31,573 nucleotides of DNA, from contig JBNGIS010021520.1 of the NCBI GenBank assembly GCA_049999725.1, positions 1 through 31,573 of the forward strand. Reading direction: 5' to 3'. Every line of letters starts with the position of its first letter. The first letter of the stretch is position 1. The DNA is from Haplomitrium mnioides (lineage: Eukaryota > Marchantiophyta > Haplomitriopsida > Calobryales). The notes below the pieces were generated by a model. That model did not search any database. It was not told the DNA's origin and saw nothing but the letters and a program-made list of their open reading frames with translations. The translations under genes and the position numbers were made by a program. Positions 30,413-31,573 of the stretch are shown here, in pieces.

Positions 30413-31549
30413 CTCAAACAAAGTGGCAAAATTTGGTACCAGAGATTCAAATCAGACATGATGACACTGAATTTTACAAATGATGACATTGCTCCATGCC
30501 TGTTCATGAAACATCAAGGCTTTGAATATGTTATAGTTGCACTTTATATAGACGACTTAAATATTTTTGGCACAAAAACTCTAGCTGCCAGCACTATTGC
30601 CAAACTGAAAGACATATTTGAAATGCAAGACATCGGAGAACCTGATTTCTTTCTTGGCATTCAGCTTGAGCATATGCCCAATGGTATTCTAATCCACCAG
30701 TCCATATGTACGGCCAAGATTCTCAAACAATTCAATATGGACAATGCTCATCCAACGAGCACTCCAATGGAAATGAGATCTTTGGACCTAACCAAGGACA
30801 TGTTTGGAAAACAAAAGGAATATGAACAAACTCTGGGATCAAAAAAACCATATCTATCAGCAATAGGAGCCCTCATGTACCTTACAAATCAGACTAGACC
30901 TAATATATCTTTTGCACTAAATATGCTTGCAAGGCACAACTCCCAGCCCACCATTCGCCACTAGAATGGGCTCAAACACATTTTTAGATACTTGAAAGGT
31001 ACAAACGATATGGGAATCTTCTTCCCTAGAAATGAAACAATTGATATTGTCGATTATGCCGACGCTGGATATTATCCTGATGATGCAAAGTCTCAAACAA
31101 GATATGTCTTCCTTAAAGGAAGCACTGCTATCTCATAGAAAAACACCAAACAAACAATTACAACTACCTCGATTAACCATGCAGAAATCATAGCTATTTA
31201 TGAGGCTAGTAGCGAATGCATCTAGCTCCAACAACTCATTGATCATATCAACATCAATACGTGTCAACCTCTACTTCATTCCCTTACAATAATTTATGAG
31301 GACAATTGATCATGTGTCGACCAGATTGCTCAAGGCTTTATCAAGGGTGACAAGATTAAACACATTGCTCCTAAATTCTTTTACATCCATGAGCAACACG
31401 GTGACAAAATAAATGTCCAATGGATAGCAAGTAAAGATAACAAAGCATATATCTTCACCAAACCACTTCCACCTGCCCTGCATATTGCACATACTCAAGG
31501 GCTTGGTTTACGAAGACTCTCTGAATTACAACAAAATAGCAAACAATGA
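30401..31549 (+). pseudogene. Copia-2 reverse transcriptase C-terminal part and RNase H
   Basis: In a new phase the RT resumes with ELKQSGKIWYQRF (LKQSG at 30413). Next come APCLFMKHQGFEYVIVALYI then DDLNIFG, with YIDD as the active-site box (both Asp kept), then GEPDFFLGIQLEH and YLSAIGALMYLTNQTRPNIS. RNase H follows: GYYPDDAKSQTRYVF, HAEIIAIYEASSECI, IYEDN, KHIAPKFFYIHEQ, IFTKPLP, and a natural stop at 31547. Stops at 30962, 31136 and 31223 each replace a conserved Trp (TGG to TAG), and one at 31307 follows YEDN. Catalytic acidic residues of RNase H are largely recognisable. Confidence 0.92.
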
Positions 31550-31554
31550 TTGCT

Positions 31555-31573
31555 TATATATATATATATATAT
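31555..31573. repeat. (TA)n microsatellite at window end
   Basis: At least nine TA units run off the window edge. They start within 10 bp of the Copia-2 stop codon, so they lie in or next to the expected 3' LTR start. Confidence 0.8.

Larger units (their letters stand above)
26313..31573 (+). mobile_element. Copia-2: Ty1/copia retrotransposon, 3' LTR outside the window
   Basis: From a TATA box and LTR-like end, the order gag, zinc knuckle, protease, GAG-pre-integrase, integrase, RT, RNase H is readable to a stop at 31547. The wording (FRIVSRL in gag, GPIHPPSGPFKYF in integrase, QSGKIWYQRF in RT) belongs to a widespread plant copia lineage different from Copia-1. In-frame stops and a few frameshifts mean it is inactive. 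The 3' LTR should start at or just after 31549. Confidence 0.88.

Overview
The window is plant nuclear DNA made almost entirely of decayed transposable elements and gene fragments. I see no intact host gene. Plant origin follows from fragments of a plastid-type class I fructose-bisphosphate aldolase and of cpSRP43, and from two Ty1/copia elements of plant type. The density of old, stop-ridden LTR elements and a very large non-autonomous LTR element suggest a large-genome seed plant, possibly a gymnosperm (inference). No bacterial features, CRISPR arrays or convincing tRNA genes were seen.

Layout. (1) 1-3440: a mosaic of at least four unrelated host-gene fragments, all on the + strand and all broken: aldolase (3-300), cpSRP43 (about 1300-1645), the SUMO-conjugating enzyme UBC9/SCE1 (1656-1950) and a crooked-neck-like splicing factor (2449-2615). 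Unrecognised DNA lies between them. (2) 3440-4099: spacer ending in an open frame that appears to be half of an interrupted host exon. (3) 4100-16114: a complete large non-autonomous LTR element of LARD type. Its LTRs are 4728 and 4765 bp, its internal region is about 2.5 kb, and it is flanked by a perfect 5-bp target-site duplication (cctag). It has zinc-knuckle gag remnants and a second frame with a coiled coil and a membrane segment, but no pol. (4) 16115-18031: the other half of the interrupted exon, a possible 246-bp intron, a possible second exon, then AT-rich DNA. (5) 18032-23698: a decayed Ty1/copia element (Copia-1) with 845- and 889-bp LTRs, whose integrase carries four tandem 78-bp copies of one motif. 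(6) 23699-26312: spacer with minor repeats. (7) 26313-31573: a second Ty1/copia element (Copia-2) of another lineage, with gag, protease, integrase, reverse transcriptase and RNase H readable but broken; its 3' LTR lies beyond the window.

The most unusual structure is in Copia-2. Its reverse transcriptase is split inside the SLYG/LKQSG motif by about 730 bp holding 15 copies of a short inverted repeat (type ggacctttagtcc). The copies are arranged in a 36-bp register and then a 48-bp register, all spaced by multiples of three and encoding repeated Gly-Pro-Leu/Phe-Val. In-frame tandem duplications also occur in the Copia-1 integrase and RNase H and in the LARD zinc knuckle, so short tandem duplication is a recurrent theme here.

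Functionally the elements show the usual copia order (gag, protease, integrase, RT, RNase H between LTRs). The LARD would have relied on proteins supplied by another element.
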